A DNA stretch of 32,351 nucleotides from Candidatus Peribacteria bacterium RIFCSPHIGHO2_02_FULL_53_20 (GCA_001787585.1 MFXW01000029.1:9327-41677); one strand, 5' to 3'; positions 18,061 through 31,281 are shown, counted from the first letter of the stretch. Numbers and translations: made by a program. Notes: a model not told the origin generated them from the sequence alone.

Positions 18061-20289
18061 GTGCTTCGCAGCGAATTTCCAGCAGATTACGGCGAAAAGC
18101 TTTCTCTCGAAGAACCTGATTTGTGGGACATTAACGATTTTAAAGGTCATAAGCGAATGGCGGTTGCACGTGGCAATGCGATGCTGAGTGATATCTTCGA
18201 GACGCGGAAGACGGATCTCCCAAAACTCATTGCCGCAGTGCGGTGGTCTCTCTGCCAGATGCCATTTCGGGACTATGCGCATGGAGTTGGCTTAAGTCCG
18301 AATGGATACAGCCCCATGGAGAAGGATATGAAGAAGGAGGGACTGCTCAGCCGCTACAAGTACACCCTACTTCTTCGTGACTGGGAGCAGCGAGGAATTT
18401 CTCTGGGTATCCGCGAACAGATGATCGATGTACTCACAGCTCCGCATCTTCTTCAGATGGATGAAACATGCACGGATCTCCTGAGCAGTATCGAGTACAT
18501 CCGGAACCAATCGAAACATCTTCTTGGAGTCTTTGATATGAATGCATTTTACCATCGCATAGGTGTGGATCGTGGTCATGAAGAGGTAGAAAAGAGCTTC
18601 CCCCACCTCTTCAATACGATCTGGCAGCGGGAGCAAACAGATACAGTCCCGGACTGCCTTGAGGTCATCAGCATCGTGGATGCCATGTACGGTGGAAAAT
18701 CCAAATGTACGAAACAAATGCACGCGTTGCGGAAAGCCCAAGGGCTCGGTGTCTGGAGCGAAGTGCAAAAATGGAAGTATCGGGAATCCACAGTCGAGAG
18801 AACACTCGCAGATTTTCTCGTGGGAGTGGAACGTGATCTGGCATTGCGTTTTCATGTGCCGCTCACCGCAAAGGCGCTCCAAGATCATTACGGATTCGGT
18901 CCCCACGATGCGCAATTTCTCATTCAGTGCGAATGGATCGATCCGGCGAGTGCTGAGAAGGCAGTACGGCAGATACTGCCGCCCCGCGATGCCAAGAAAT
19001 TATTGCAAGGGTGGTCGGAGGAATATGCAGAGGAGAGCAAACGGGAAACATTCGGCAAGCTTGCCAGTGCTGCGATGGAGGATCGCGGTTACACGGCTGC
19101 CGATGTTGCAGAACTTCTCGGACTTAAGGCTCCCGAGGAGCGTGGCAAAGATACCGTTGAAAGAAAACAGCGTTATCGACCGGATGCGGAGGTGCGAGGA
19201 GTGCTGTTTGAAAATCATGTGAGCAAGCAAATTTCCGTGGAGGCATTGATTCAGGTCATTGCTCGTGATGAGGATCATCTTCAGCGACTGCGAAAAATGT
19301 ATGCCGATTACCGGACTCGTTTTTTCAGGCGCAACGGAGCAACACTGGAAGGAAAAGGGTTGCAGATGCGCACCGCACGCGAGCTTGCCAATGTCACCAT
19401 GCATGATCTCGCATTACATTTTCTTCCGAAGAAGTTGCATGACGATCGTACAGCCGTACGCAAAAAAGATCTCGAACTCCAGAAACTGGAACGCGACGAA
19501 GGGAGCATACATCCTATTCGATTTTCAAGTGTCTTCCGCATTCTCGAGCAGATCAGTGCGCAGCGCGTTGAAGAAGCAATGGCTCGTGTAAGCGCTCTGG
19601 ACATCATGGATGAGTCACTCAAACAATTCTCGACCGTGCGGGAGATGGCTTCCAATCTTGTCGTGGGGCTGAAGGGAGCCAATAAAATTTCCGATGCCAT
19701 GCGCGACATTGCGCGCAATGATTCCGAATGGCTGCGATCCGATCTCATCACCAAAATGGCAGAGGGCGCATTTGTGAGCGCCCTTCCTCCACTAAGGGTG
19801 ATGACCAAGTCGACGATTGACAAAGAACTTCCTGCAGAAGTCGTGCGGGATTGGCATGAGCGGTTCCCGGAACAATTGCAAAAAGGATTGATGGGTTTCG
19901 GGAAAGTCACAAGACCAATCGCACGCGTTCTTTGTACGCTGATTGCCCGGATCGAAGCCGAGCCCATGCAGTTCTACCAAGATCGTGTGCCGGGCATTGT
20001 GCCTACGCACGGAACAAAACACCTGCGGGACTTGGATGCGGGCTATCCAGTCGATTGGCGATACATTCACAAGGCTCTGTTGGGTGCGGGGATCCCAGCT
20101 GGGCACCCTTCGTATGTTCTCGTGAAAGAACTATATGACAACGGGGGAAATCTCGCAGCGGCACTGCTCAAAGTCATTCCTATACTTCAAGATGCGGGCG
20201 AAGAAATCCATCCGTTGAACTTGCAGGGATTAACATTCAATGAACTGAAGCCTTTTCAAAAAACCAATAAGAAATCTCCCAAAAAATAA
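18061..20289 (+). CDS. Large uncharacterised protein (742 aa) with putative HTH segments
   Basis: GTG start; HTH-like segments YAHGVGLSPNGYSPMEKDM, GYTAADVAELLGL and XRE-like MRTARELANVTMHDLALHF...LELQKLERDEGSIHPIRFSSVFRILEQ; co-directional 19 nt after the helicase gene. Confidence 0.65.
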   Translation: MLRSEFPADYGEKLSLEEPDLWDINDFKGHKRMAVARGNAMLSDIFETRKTDLPKLIAAVRWSLCQMPFRDYAHGVGLSPNGYSPMEKDMKKEGLLSRYKYTLLLRDWEQRGISLGIREQMIDVLTAPHLLQMDETCTDLLSSIEYIRNQSKHLLGVFDMNAFYHRIGVDRGHEEVEKSFPHLFNTIWQREQTDTVPDCLEVISIVDAMYGGKSKCTKQMHALRKAQGLGVWSEVQKWKYRESTVERTLADFLVGVERDLALRFHVPLTAKALQDHYGFGPHDAQFLIQCEWIDPASAEKAVRQILPPRDAKKLLQGWSEEYAEESKRETFGKLASAAMEDRGYTAADVAELLGLKAPEERGKDTVERKQRYRPDAEVRGVLFENHVSKQISVEALIQVIARDEDHLQRLRKMYADYRTRFFRRNGATLEGKGLQMRTARELANVTMHDLALHFLPKKLHDDRTAVRKKDLELQKLERDEGSIHPIRFSSVFRILEQISAQRVEEAMARVSALDIMDESLKQFSTVREMASNLVVGLKGANKISDAMRDIARNDSEWLRSDLITKMAEGAFVSALPPLRVMTKSTIDKELPAEVVRDWHERFPEQLQKGLMGFGKVTRPIARVLCTLIARIEAEPMQFYQDRVPGIVPTHGTKHLRDLDAGYPVDWRYIHKALLGAGIPAGHPSYVLVKELYDNGGNLAAALLKVIPILQDAGEEIHPLNLQGLTFNELKPFQKTNKKSPKK

Positions 20290-21618
20290 TCACACCCCTT
20301 CCACACAATCCCCATCTTTCAGCTCCGTCTCCACCGGTTTTTTCCTGCCGTTGATCCGCACAACGCGGATTGTTTTTGGGGTATGCGGACAGGCGATCTT
20401 CAGAAAATCCCGCGCAGTCGCCGGGCGGGGAATGTGATAGAGATTGTCCTGGGCGTCGAAGATGGCGATATGCGATTCGTCGAAATACGAACGCAGCGCT
20501 TTCTCAAACTGCGTCGGCGACCGTGCTTCCGCCCGCAACGTCTGCAGGTTGCGCCAGAGATCCACTGCTGTCCCGACACTATTCAAGGCATAGGTCATAC
20601 GTTTGTATTCCGCGTGCGACATCACGCCGAGCTCGCATTCGCGGTCCATTTCCTCCGTTCGGATCTGGATCTCCATTGGCTGTTCCGTGACCCCGGGCAG
20701 CGGCCAGATCACGGTGTGGATGGAGCGGTACCCGTTCTCCTTCGGCGCGCCGATGTAGTCCTTGAGTTTTCCCGGCACAGGATGCATGCAACGGTGGACG
20801 ACACCGAGTGTGCGGTAGCAGTCATCAAGCGATGGAACGATGATGCGCAGCGCGAGCCGGTCCGTGAGCTCACGGAATGGACGTCCTTTCACCACGATTT
20901 TGCGGTACGTGGAGTAGAGCCCCTTGATGCGGTGACTGAGGTCCGCGGAGATGCCGACACTCGCCAATTGTTTCCGGAGAAACGCCGTCGTTCGATCGAT
21001 GCAGATCATATCCACCGCGCTCATGCGCGCGAATTCCTCCTCCAGTGCTGCGGCATTTTTCGGCTGCAGTATCTGGAAACAGATGTCTTCCATTTCGTGG
21101 CGCCACCGGTGGAACCCGAGTCTTCCGGCGATCGCCGTGTACATGTGGAGCGTCTCCCGGGCGATCTCACGCTGGCGCTTCGGGGAGAGTGTCCGGATGT
21201 GGCGGATGTCGATGAGACGGTGTGCCATGCGGAGCAGAAGCAATCGGCTGTCATTCGCGAAGGAGCGGATGACGCGATCGAGATCTTTTGTATTTTCATC
21301 AATGTGCAATTTGCGCAGCTTGTGCATGCCGTGCGCGAGTGACCGTTCCTCCGATGTGAGCGGAGAAGCTTCCATGATCGCTTTTCCGTCGGGAAGAACG
21401 AGAAGGTCGTGTGCCATGGCCGCCGCAAGCAGCGTGGTATCCGCAGTGATCTCACGGAGTGCCTTCACTATCTGCTGCCCGTGCTCGAAGTAACTTTCTC
21501 CGGTATGTCTGCGGAGACCAGCAAGGTGCGTACGCGCAAAATCCAACACCATTCTCAGATGCGTGGCAGACGCAGGAGAGAGGCATTCGACGACGAGAGT
21601 ACTGGCGGATGTGTTCAT
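20290..21618 (-). CDS. RelA/SpoT-family (p)ppGpp synthetase with degenerate HD domain and TGS domain
   Basis: RIKGLYSTYRKI, DRLALRIIVPSLDDCYRTLGVVH, PKENGYRSIHTVI, MEIQIRT; C-terminal TGS-like IAIFDAQDNLYHIPRPATARDFL. Confidence 0.92.
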   Translation of the reverse strand: MNTSASTLVVECLSPASATHLRMVLDFARTHLAGLRRHTGESYFEHGQQIVKALREITADTTLLAAAMAHDLLVLPDGKAIMEASPLTSEERSLAHGMHKLRKLHIDENTKDLDRVIRSFANDSRLLLLRMAHRLIDIRHIRTLSPKRQREIARETLHMYTAIAGRLGFHRWRHEMEDICFQILQPKNAAALEEEFARMSAVDMICIDRTTAFLRKQLASVGISADLSHRIKGLYSTYRKIVVKGRPFRELTDRLALRIIVPSLDDCYRTLGVVHRCMHPVPGKLKDYIGAPKENGYRSIHTVIWPLPGVTEQPMEIQIRTEEMDRECELGVMSHAEYKRMTYALNSVGTAVDLWRNLQTLRAEARSPTQFEKALRSYFDESHIAIFDAQDNLYHIPRPATARDFLKIACPHTPKTIRVVRINGRKKPVETELKDGDCVEGV

Positions 21619-21692
21619 GCCTGAATGCAGTATACGGGATCATGGTCTGTGCAAGATCAGAATGAGCGGGTATTCGCAATATCAGAGAAACC

Positions 21693-25750
<4,058 letters not shown>

Positions 25751-25774
25751 TTAAAGACACATTCCCACATCTCT

Positions 25775-26797
25775 ATGCCTTCAGGACTCGATCAACTCTT
25801 CGCTGCTGCGGCAAAAGCAGGTGCATCCGATATTCATTTGGCTGTCGGCAGCCCTGTCGTTTTCCGTATCGACGGTGACCTCGTAGAACAGGGAAAGAAA
25901 GCGCTCACGGCAACGGATCTGGAACGCGCGGTGCGTGGAGTCCTTGGCGCAGAGCGATTCAAGGAGTTTGCACAAAAATTAGAAATGGATAGCGCGTATG
26001 CCGTAGGCGATGTGCGCCTGCGTGTGAACTGTCACTATGAAAAAGGCGTGCCGGGTCTCGCTGCGCGCATCATTCCCCAGGAGATTCCGGGGATCGCCGA
26101 TATCGGTCTTGCAACGGTTGCTCCTTCGCTCTGCAATCTCACCGATGGTCTCGTGCTCTTCACCGGTCCCACGGGCTCTGGAAAATCCACTTCCCTTGCG
26201 GCGATCATCCAGCAGATCAATCAGGAACGCTCGGAGCACATCGTCACACTGGAAGATCCCGTGGAATTTCTCTTCCCCGAAGGCAAGGGAATCATCCGCC
26301 AGCGCCAGTACGGTTCAGACTTCCTCTCATTTCCGGAGGCTCTCAAGCACGTCCTTCGCCAAGATCCGAATATCGTCATGGTCGGGGAAATGCGCGATCT
26401 CGAAACAATCGCCGCAGCGCTCACCATCGCCGAAACCGGCCACCTTGTCTTCGCCACGCTCCACACGCCCAATGCTGTCCAGACTGTGGACCGCATCGTC
26501 GATGTCTTCCCTCCGCACCAGCAGCAGCAAGTGCGCATCCAGCTCTCACTCGCGCTCAAGGCGATCGTCGCGCAGCGCCTTCTTCCGAAAGTCGGTGGCG
26601 GCAGAGTCGCACAGCGGGAAATCCTCGTCATGAACCCCGCCGTCGGTCACATCATCCGTGATAACCGTTCGCAGGAACTCAAGTCCGTCCTCCAAACCGG
26701 TCGCGATACGGGCATGACGACGTTTGAGAATGATGCAAAGAGGCTTCTCAAAGAAGGGTTGATTAGTAAGGAGACGTGGGAGTGGGCGAGGGTGTGA
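25775..26797 (+). CDS. pilT: Type IV pilus retraction ATPase PilT
   Basis: SDIHLAVGSPVVFRIDG, Walker A GPTGSGKST, LRQDPNIVMVGEMRDLETI, ETGHLVFATLHTPNAVQTVDRIVDVFP. Confidence 0.95.
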   Translation: MPSGLDQLFAAAAKAGASDIHLAVGSPVVFRIDGDLVEQGKKALTATDLERAVRGVLGAERFKEFAQKLEMDSAYAVGDVRLRVNCHYEKGVPGLAARIIPQEIPGIADIGLATVAPSLCNLTDGLVLFTGPTGSGKSTSLAAIIQQINQERSEHIVTLEDPVEFLFPEGKGIIRQRQYGSDFLSFPEALKHVLRQDPNIVMVGEMRDLETIAAALTIAETGHLVFATLHTPNAVQTVDRIVDVFPPHQQQQVRIQLSLALKAIVAQRLLPKVGGGRVAQREILVMNPAVGHIIRDNRSQELKSVLQTGRDTGMTTFENDAKRLLKEGLISKETWEWARV

Positions 26798-26846
26798 GGT
26801 TCTCTCCTTCCCCCGTTCCCTTTCTCCACGTACCATCGGCCTACGT

Positions 26847-27341
26847 ATGACAAATATACGAGAATATCGACCAGCGGATGACGATGCTCTTATGGCACTG
26901 GTCCAGTCGCTGCAGGATCATGTGGCTGCACTTGATCCGCTGAAGCTGAATAAATATGGACAGGCATTTCTTGTTGGGGAATACATCAAGTACTTGGTCG
27001 ACCGCGTCTCTCGGGAAAATGGCATGATCTATCTTGCAGAGCAGAATGATCACATCGTCGGTTGTATTGCCGGTGTGGTTCAACAGCCGCAAGATGATCT
27101 CGAAACGTACGCATCTCTGGATGGCAGGATCATGGATCTGGTCATCGCGCCGGAGCATCGTGGCAATCAGATCGGTAAACATTTAATTGCTGCTCTGGAG
27201 CAACATTTTCGAGCGCATCATTGTGCTCACGTGCGGGTCGAATGCTTTGGATACAACCACGGCGCTTACAAATTCTATGCAAAATGCGGCTATCATGATC
27301 GCTCGATGGAGATGATCAAGAAACTCTCAAAGAGGGGGTGA
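26847..27341 (+). CDS. GNAT-family N-acetyltransferase
   Basis: IREYRPADDDALMALV, LVIAPEHRGNQIGKHLIAALEQHFRAHHCAHVRVECFGYNHGAYKFYAKCGYHDRSMEMIK. Confidence 0.92.
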   Translation: MTNIREYRPADDDALMALVQSLQDHVAALDPLKLNKYGQAFLVGEYIKYLVDRVSRENGMIYLAEQNDHIVGCIAGVVQQPQDDLETYASLDGRIMDLVIAPEHRGNQIGKHLIAALEQHFRAHHCAHVRVECFGYNHGAYKFYAKCGYHDRSMEMIKKLSKRG

Positions 27342-27376
27342 TCAGCAAGGAGACGTATGAGTGGGCGAGGTTGTAG
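27326..27376 (+). pseudogene. Relic of a second pilT 3' end
   Basis: Frame reads LKEGVISKETYEWARL*, matching pilT C-terminus LKEGLISKETWEWARV* (26747-26797) with high DNA identity. Confidence 0.75.
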
Positions 27377-27393
27377 GGTTAAGGGTGGGGTCT

Positions 27394-27413
27394 GTTCCAT
27401 GCCACCATGGAAC
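27394..27413. repeat. Short perfect hairpin GTTCCATG-CCAC-CATGGAAC
   Basis: 8-bp perfect stem with 4-nt loop in the intergenic region. Confidence 0.5.
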
Positions 27414-27522
27414 GCCAGGAAATGGCTTATTCATGCCGCAATTCCAGCGAGAATGGCAAATACTGAAATAGGTGAATCCATCATGTCCTTGCGTTCTGTA
27501 AAGACCTTGGTAGCATACGAAA

Positions 27523-29775
27523 TTGCCGATGACCCAGTTGCCCGCTTCTATCGAGCAATACCTTCTCGAGTCCGGATTCTCCGGAACGGAGATCTTCATT
27601 CTCAAGCATTTGCTTGCGGGAGGTTCCATGACATTACGCGAGCTTGCCGCGAAGACCGGGAAAAGCACGGGGGTGCTGGATTCTGCGAGTAAAAAGCTTC
27701 TGAAGAAGGGGATTTTAGGTCGCGAAGTGATCAATGAGACGCCAAAGCTCACACTCTCTTCTTTAGGCGCTGTTGTCGCATGGGTCCATGAAGACAGCGA
27801 ACACAAGCACAGAGCCATGGAGCGCCGCGAAAAGGATCTGCAATCCTTCGTGGATTCACTTTCCGTCGAAGTCAGCCGCGCCGATATCCAGCATTACGAA
27901 GGATTAGCAGGATTGGAGCAGACCTACACGAAACTCCTCGAAGAGTGCGGCGGACACATGCTCCACTTCCTCCCCGTCCGTCATACGGAGGTCGAAGATC
28001 CACTCCGCGACTTCCTCGTTTCCTACTTCCGCCTCCGCCGCCGTAATGGTGTCATCACGCGCGTCATCGCTCAAGACACCCCCCTCGGTCGCCGCTATCA
28101 ATCTCGTGATGTCTTCGAGTATCGCCAGACGCTCCTCGTCCCAGAGTCCGTTTACGCCTTCAATACCGAAAAGGTCGTCGCCGGCGACTGGGTCGCAACG
28201 ATCAATCACGAAGAAAACAAAGCGTTCCTCATCCGCAGCAAAGAAATGGCGCATACCGAGAAAGCGATGTTTGAGGCGATTTGGAAGCAGGAGATGGTGA
28301 AGCAGAAGGAGAAAGTGGGGGCAGCGGCTCCTACCACAGTGAAGGAATTGGATGTGGGAACGAGGGTAGCGTCGACCGTAAGAGATTTTCTTCTTAGCAA
28401 GCGCAGCATTGCTGCCTTTGCTTTCTGTGGCGTTCTGGCAGGTGTTCTTACCTTTGCTCTCTACAAGAATAACGAGAAACTTATCCTAAAGCGAGTAGAG
28501 GAAAAAATTCTTTCGGTTGCTGCTACAGGTGCTTTGCAATTCGATGCGAATGATCTCAATCAATTACGTACATCGGCAGACATCACTAAGCCGCAATATG
28601 CTAAAGTTATCCGCCAGCTCAATGCGATCCGGCAGCAGAACGAAGGTATCCAATACATTTATATCTTGCGTCCAACGGAGGAATTTGGCATTTGGGAATT
28701 TGTCGCAGATGCCGATTCATTGGATCTCTCTGCGCAAAAAGATTTGAATAAAGACGGAAAAATTGATGAGGCAGATCATCTCTCGCCGCCCGGAGAAAAA
28801 TACGACCCCATGAACTCAATGAATGAAAATAGTCTCGCATTAATTAAGCCCACCATCATCAGTGCATTGGCAGACCAGTGGGGCAATCTTATTGCCGGGT
28901 GGGCTCCCATTAAAGACAGCATGGGGAAAACAGTAGCTGTTCTCGGAGTGGATAAGTTTGCCAGCGATGTAGGGAGTCTTACGAATGCGACGTTTAAGCC
29001 TGTTCTATATTTCCTGAGCCTATTTTTCCTTTTTGCCTTCATTCGTCTGGCTGCGCTTAATCGTTCTTTGCTTAAAGAAATACTTTCCTTGAGTAAAACA
29101 AAAGCTTTTTTAACAGCAGCAGGTGTGTTGGTTATTTTGTTTATAGGGGTTTCCTATGCGATGTATCTGCAGACCTTGAATTTAATTAAAGAACAGACCG
29201 CAGAGCGTTTAAGAGCAATCGCAGCCACAACTGCTTTGCAAATTGATTACAAAGATCTTGAACCACTGCAGTTTGCGGCTGATATGAAGAGATCTGAGTA
29301 CCAAAGAGTTTTTGAAATTTTAAATAATGTGAGAAAAGAGAATCCAGATGTGAAATGGGCTTTTATTCTTCGACCAACCGGGAACGAGGGGATTTGGGAA
29401 TTTGTTGTAGATGCAGATGCAAATTATTTCTTGCCATCAGGAATCGATGAAAATCAGGATGGCGTTATATCGGAATCAGAAGAGAACGTTTTTCCGGGGT
29501 TTCAGTATGATGTGTCTGAGGATCCTATTATGAGAAGTGCGTTGGAAGGTCCAGTAGCAGCGAAAGAATTTCATTCGGATCAATGGGGTACATATGTTTC
29601 AGGATTTGCGCCTCTTTTTGATACTAACGAGACTGCGGTAGCAATCATCGGATTTGACATTACTGTGTCAGATGTTTTAATAAAAGCCAGAAATAAATTC
29701 CTTAGCAATCTACTATTCATAGTTATTTTGTTCATAGGGTTCATTATTTCCAAAAATATGACTATATTCAAATAG
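27523..29775 (+). CDS. TrmB-like HTH regulator fused to two tandem membrane-bound extracytoplasmic sensor domains
   Basis: N-terminal HTH (ILKHLLAGGSMTLRELAAKTGKSTGVLDSASKKLLKKG) and TrmB-like effector region; TM; two homologous sensor units each ending DQWG...AVxGxD. Confidence 0.8.
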   Translation: MPMTQLPASIEQYLLESGFSGTEIFILKHLLAGGSMTLRELAAKTGKSTGVLDSASKKLLKKGILGREVINETPKLTLSSLGAVVAWVHEDSEHKHRAMERREKDLQSFVDSLSVEVSRADIQHYEGLAGLEQTYTKLLEECGGHMLHFLPVRHTEVEDPLRDFLVSYFRLRRRNGVITRVIAQDTPLGRRYQSRDVFEYRQTLLVPESVYAFNTEKVVAGDWVATINHEENKAFLIRSKEMAHTEKAMFEAIWKQEMVKQKEKVGAAAPTTVKELDVGTRVASTVRDFLLSKRSIAAFAFCGVLAGVLTFALYKNNEKLILKRVEEKILSVAATGALQFDANDLNQLRTSADITKPQYAKVIRQLNAIRQQNEGIQYIYILRPTEEFGIWEFVADADSLDLSAQKDLNKDGKIDEADHLSPPGEKYDPMNSMNENSLALIKPTIISALADQWGNLIAGWAPIKDSMGKTVAVLGVDKFASDVGSLTNATFKPVLYFLSLFFLFAFIRLAALNRSLLKEILSLSKTKAFLTAAGVLVILFIGVSYAMYLQTLNLIKEQTAERLRAIAATTALQIDYKDLEPLQFAADMKRSEYQRVFEILNNVRKENPDVKWAFILRPTGNEGIWEFVVDADANYFLPSGIDENQDGVISESEENVFPGFQYDVSEDPIMRSALEGPVAAKEFHSDQWGTYVSGFAPLFDTNETAVAIIGFDITVSDVLIKARNKFLSNLLFIVILFIGFIISKNMTIFK

Positions 29776-29825
29776 AACTATCAAAATGACATTGTGCATC
29801 GGTAGCAAAAATCAAGATAAAGGGT

Positions 29826-29831
29826 TATAAT
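29826..29831 (+). promoter_or_regulatory. -10 box TATAAT of the histidine kinase gene
   Basis: TATAAT 7 nt upstream of ATG 29839. Confidence 0.45.
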
Positions 29832-29838
29832 GCTTTGA

Positions 29839-31281
29839 ATGAAAATAAAAAAAATAATTGAAAGCTATTGGGCCCACGGAAGAGTTCTTATGGCACTTAG
29901 TACATGTGCCCTTTTGGCAGCAACAATTACATATGTATTATTCATACAAACACAGCAAATTTTGAAACAAAGACTTCAAGAACGAATTACGGCAATAGTT
30001 TCTACCATTGCCAATGAAATTAGTGCAGTAGATGTAGAGAGCGTTAAAGATGTAACTGATCTAAACACACCTCAATTGGAAAAATTGGTTAAACAATTAG
30101 AAAGATTAAGATTGGCAAATGCTAACATTCAATATGCATATATCATGAGGCGGACTAAGGAGTCTAATATTTTGGAATTTGTAGCTGATGCAGACTCTTT
30201 GGATTCAATAGCAGAGCTAGATTTAAACGAAGATGGAGAAGTGTCAGAAGATGAAGTAGCACCTTTGCCCGGAGATCCCTTTGATATATCTGCATATCCT
30301 ACCCTAAGAGATGAGGCTTTTTATCATCCGGTAGCAGCGAATGAATTAGAGCAGGACCAGTGGTCAGTACAGCTTTCTGCATATGCTCCGATTTTGGATG
30401 AAAGTGGCAATGCAGTTGCAATCGTTGGTATCGATGTGATCATGGATGATTTCAACGAGAGAACGCAAGCAATGCTTCGTCCTTTTCTATTGTTCATTCT
30501 TTTTCTAATTCTTTTGCTTTCCCTTTTAACTGTAACACTTGTGCGTGTTTATAATGAACGAGTTGAGGCAGTAAAAGAACTTGATCGTCAAAAAGATGAA
30601 TTACTTGGCATCGTTAGTCATCAATTAGCCACTCCTATTTCTGCGTTGAAATGGGATTTTGAGATGTTGCTGGATGGAGATATCGGAACATTTACGGGAG
30701 AACAAAAAGATTTCTTCCAAAAACTACAAGGAGTGGCCGCACACCTTTCTGATCTCGTTTCGATGATTCTCGATGTGTCACGTATTCAATTAGGACGTAT
30801 GAAGGTAGATCGAACAGATCTTGAGCTCAATACATTCTTTGATGAGCTTTTGAATATCATGTCCGCTAAAGCAAAAGAGAGGAATGTGAATCTTACATCA
30901 TCTATACCAAAAGGCCTTCGTACTGCTCAGTTAGATAAACGTCTTATGTTGATGATAACAGAAAATCTTATGAGTAATGCAATCAAGTACACCCCCGAAA
31001 AAGGAAATGTAAAATTAGATGTGAAAGTGGAGAATAAAGTTCTAAAAATAGTAGTTAGCGACACAGGTTGCGGAATTCCAAAACAGGATCAAGACAAAAT
31101 TTTTGGGAAATTATATCGTGCTAGTAATGTCCGGAGTGTTGATGGAAATGGATTTGGTTTGTATGTAGTTAAAGGTGCAACAGAGGCTCAAGGGGGAAAA
31201 ATTACTTTTAAAAGCCAGGAAAACCAAGGAACATCTTTCTATGTAGAATTGCCCCTAAAGGAAAATCAAGAAACCAAATAA
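29839..31281 (+). CDS. Membrane sensor histidine kinase
   Basis: TM-flanked sensor domain; HisKA ELLGIVSHQLATPISALKW; HATPase ITENLMSNAIKYTPEKG, VSDTGCGIPKQDQDKIFGKLYRA, GNGFGLYVVK. Confidence 0.95.
   Translation: MKIKKIIESYWAHGRVLMALSTCALLAATITYVLFIQTQQILKQRLQERITAIVSTIANEISAVDVESVKDVTDLNTPQLEKLVKQLERLRLANANIQYAYIMRRTKESNILEFVADADSLDSIAELDLNEDGEVSEDEVAPLPGDPFDISAYPTLRDEAFYHPVAANELEQDQWSVQLSAYAPILDESGNAVAIVGIDVIMDDFNERTQAMLRPFLLFILFLILLLSLLTVTLVRVYNERVEAVKELDRQKDELLGIVSHQLATPISALKWDFEMLLDGDIGTFTGEQKDFFQKLQGVAAHLSDLVSMILDVSRIQLGRMKVDRTDLELNTFFDELLNIMSAKAKERNVNLTSSIPKGLRTAQLDKRLMLMITENLMSNAIKYTPEKGNVKLDVKVENKVLKIVVSDTGCGIPKQDQDKIFGKLYRASNVRSVDGNGFGLYVVKGATEAQGGKITFKSQENQGTSFYVELPLKENQETK

Noticed and set aside
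20383-21342. 319-aa plus-strand ORF antisense to the Rel/SpoT gene
   Set aside because: Antisense of a gene with clear synthetase motifs; the translation lacks domain character.
31266-31281. 16-nt 3' overlap of convergent kinase and EamA genes as a regulatory overlap
   Set aside because: Short convergent overlaps are common; no hairpin or other signal supports a special role.
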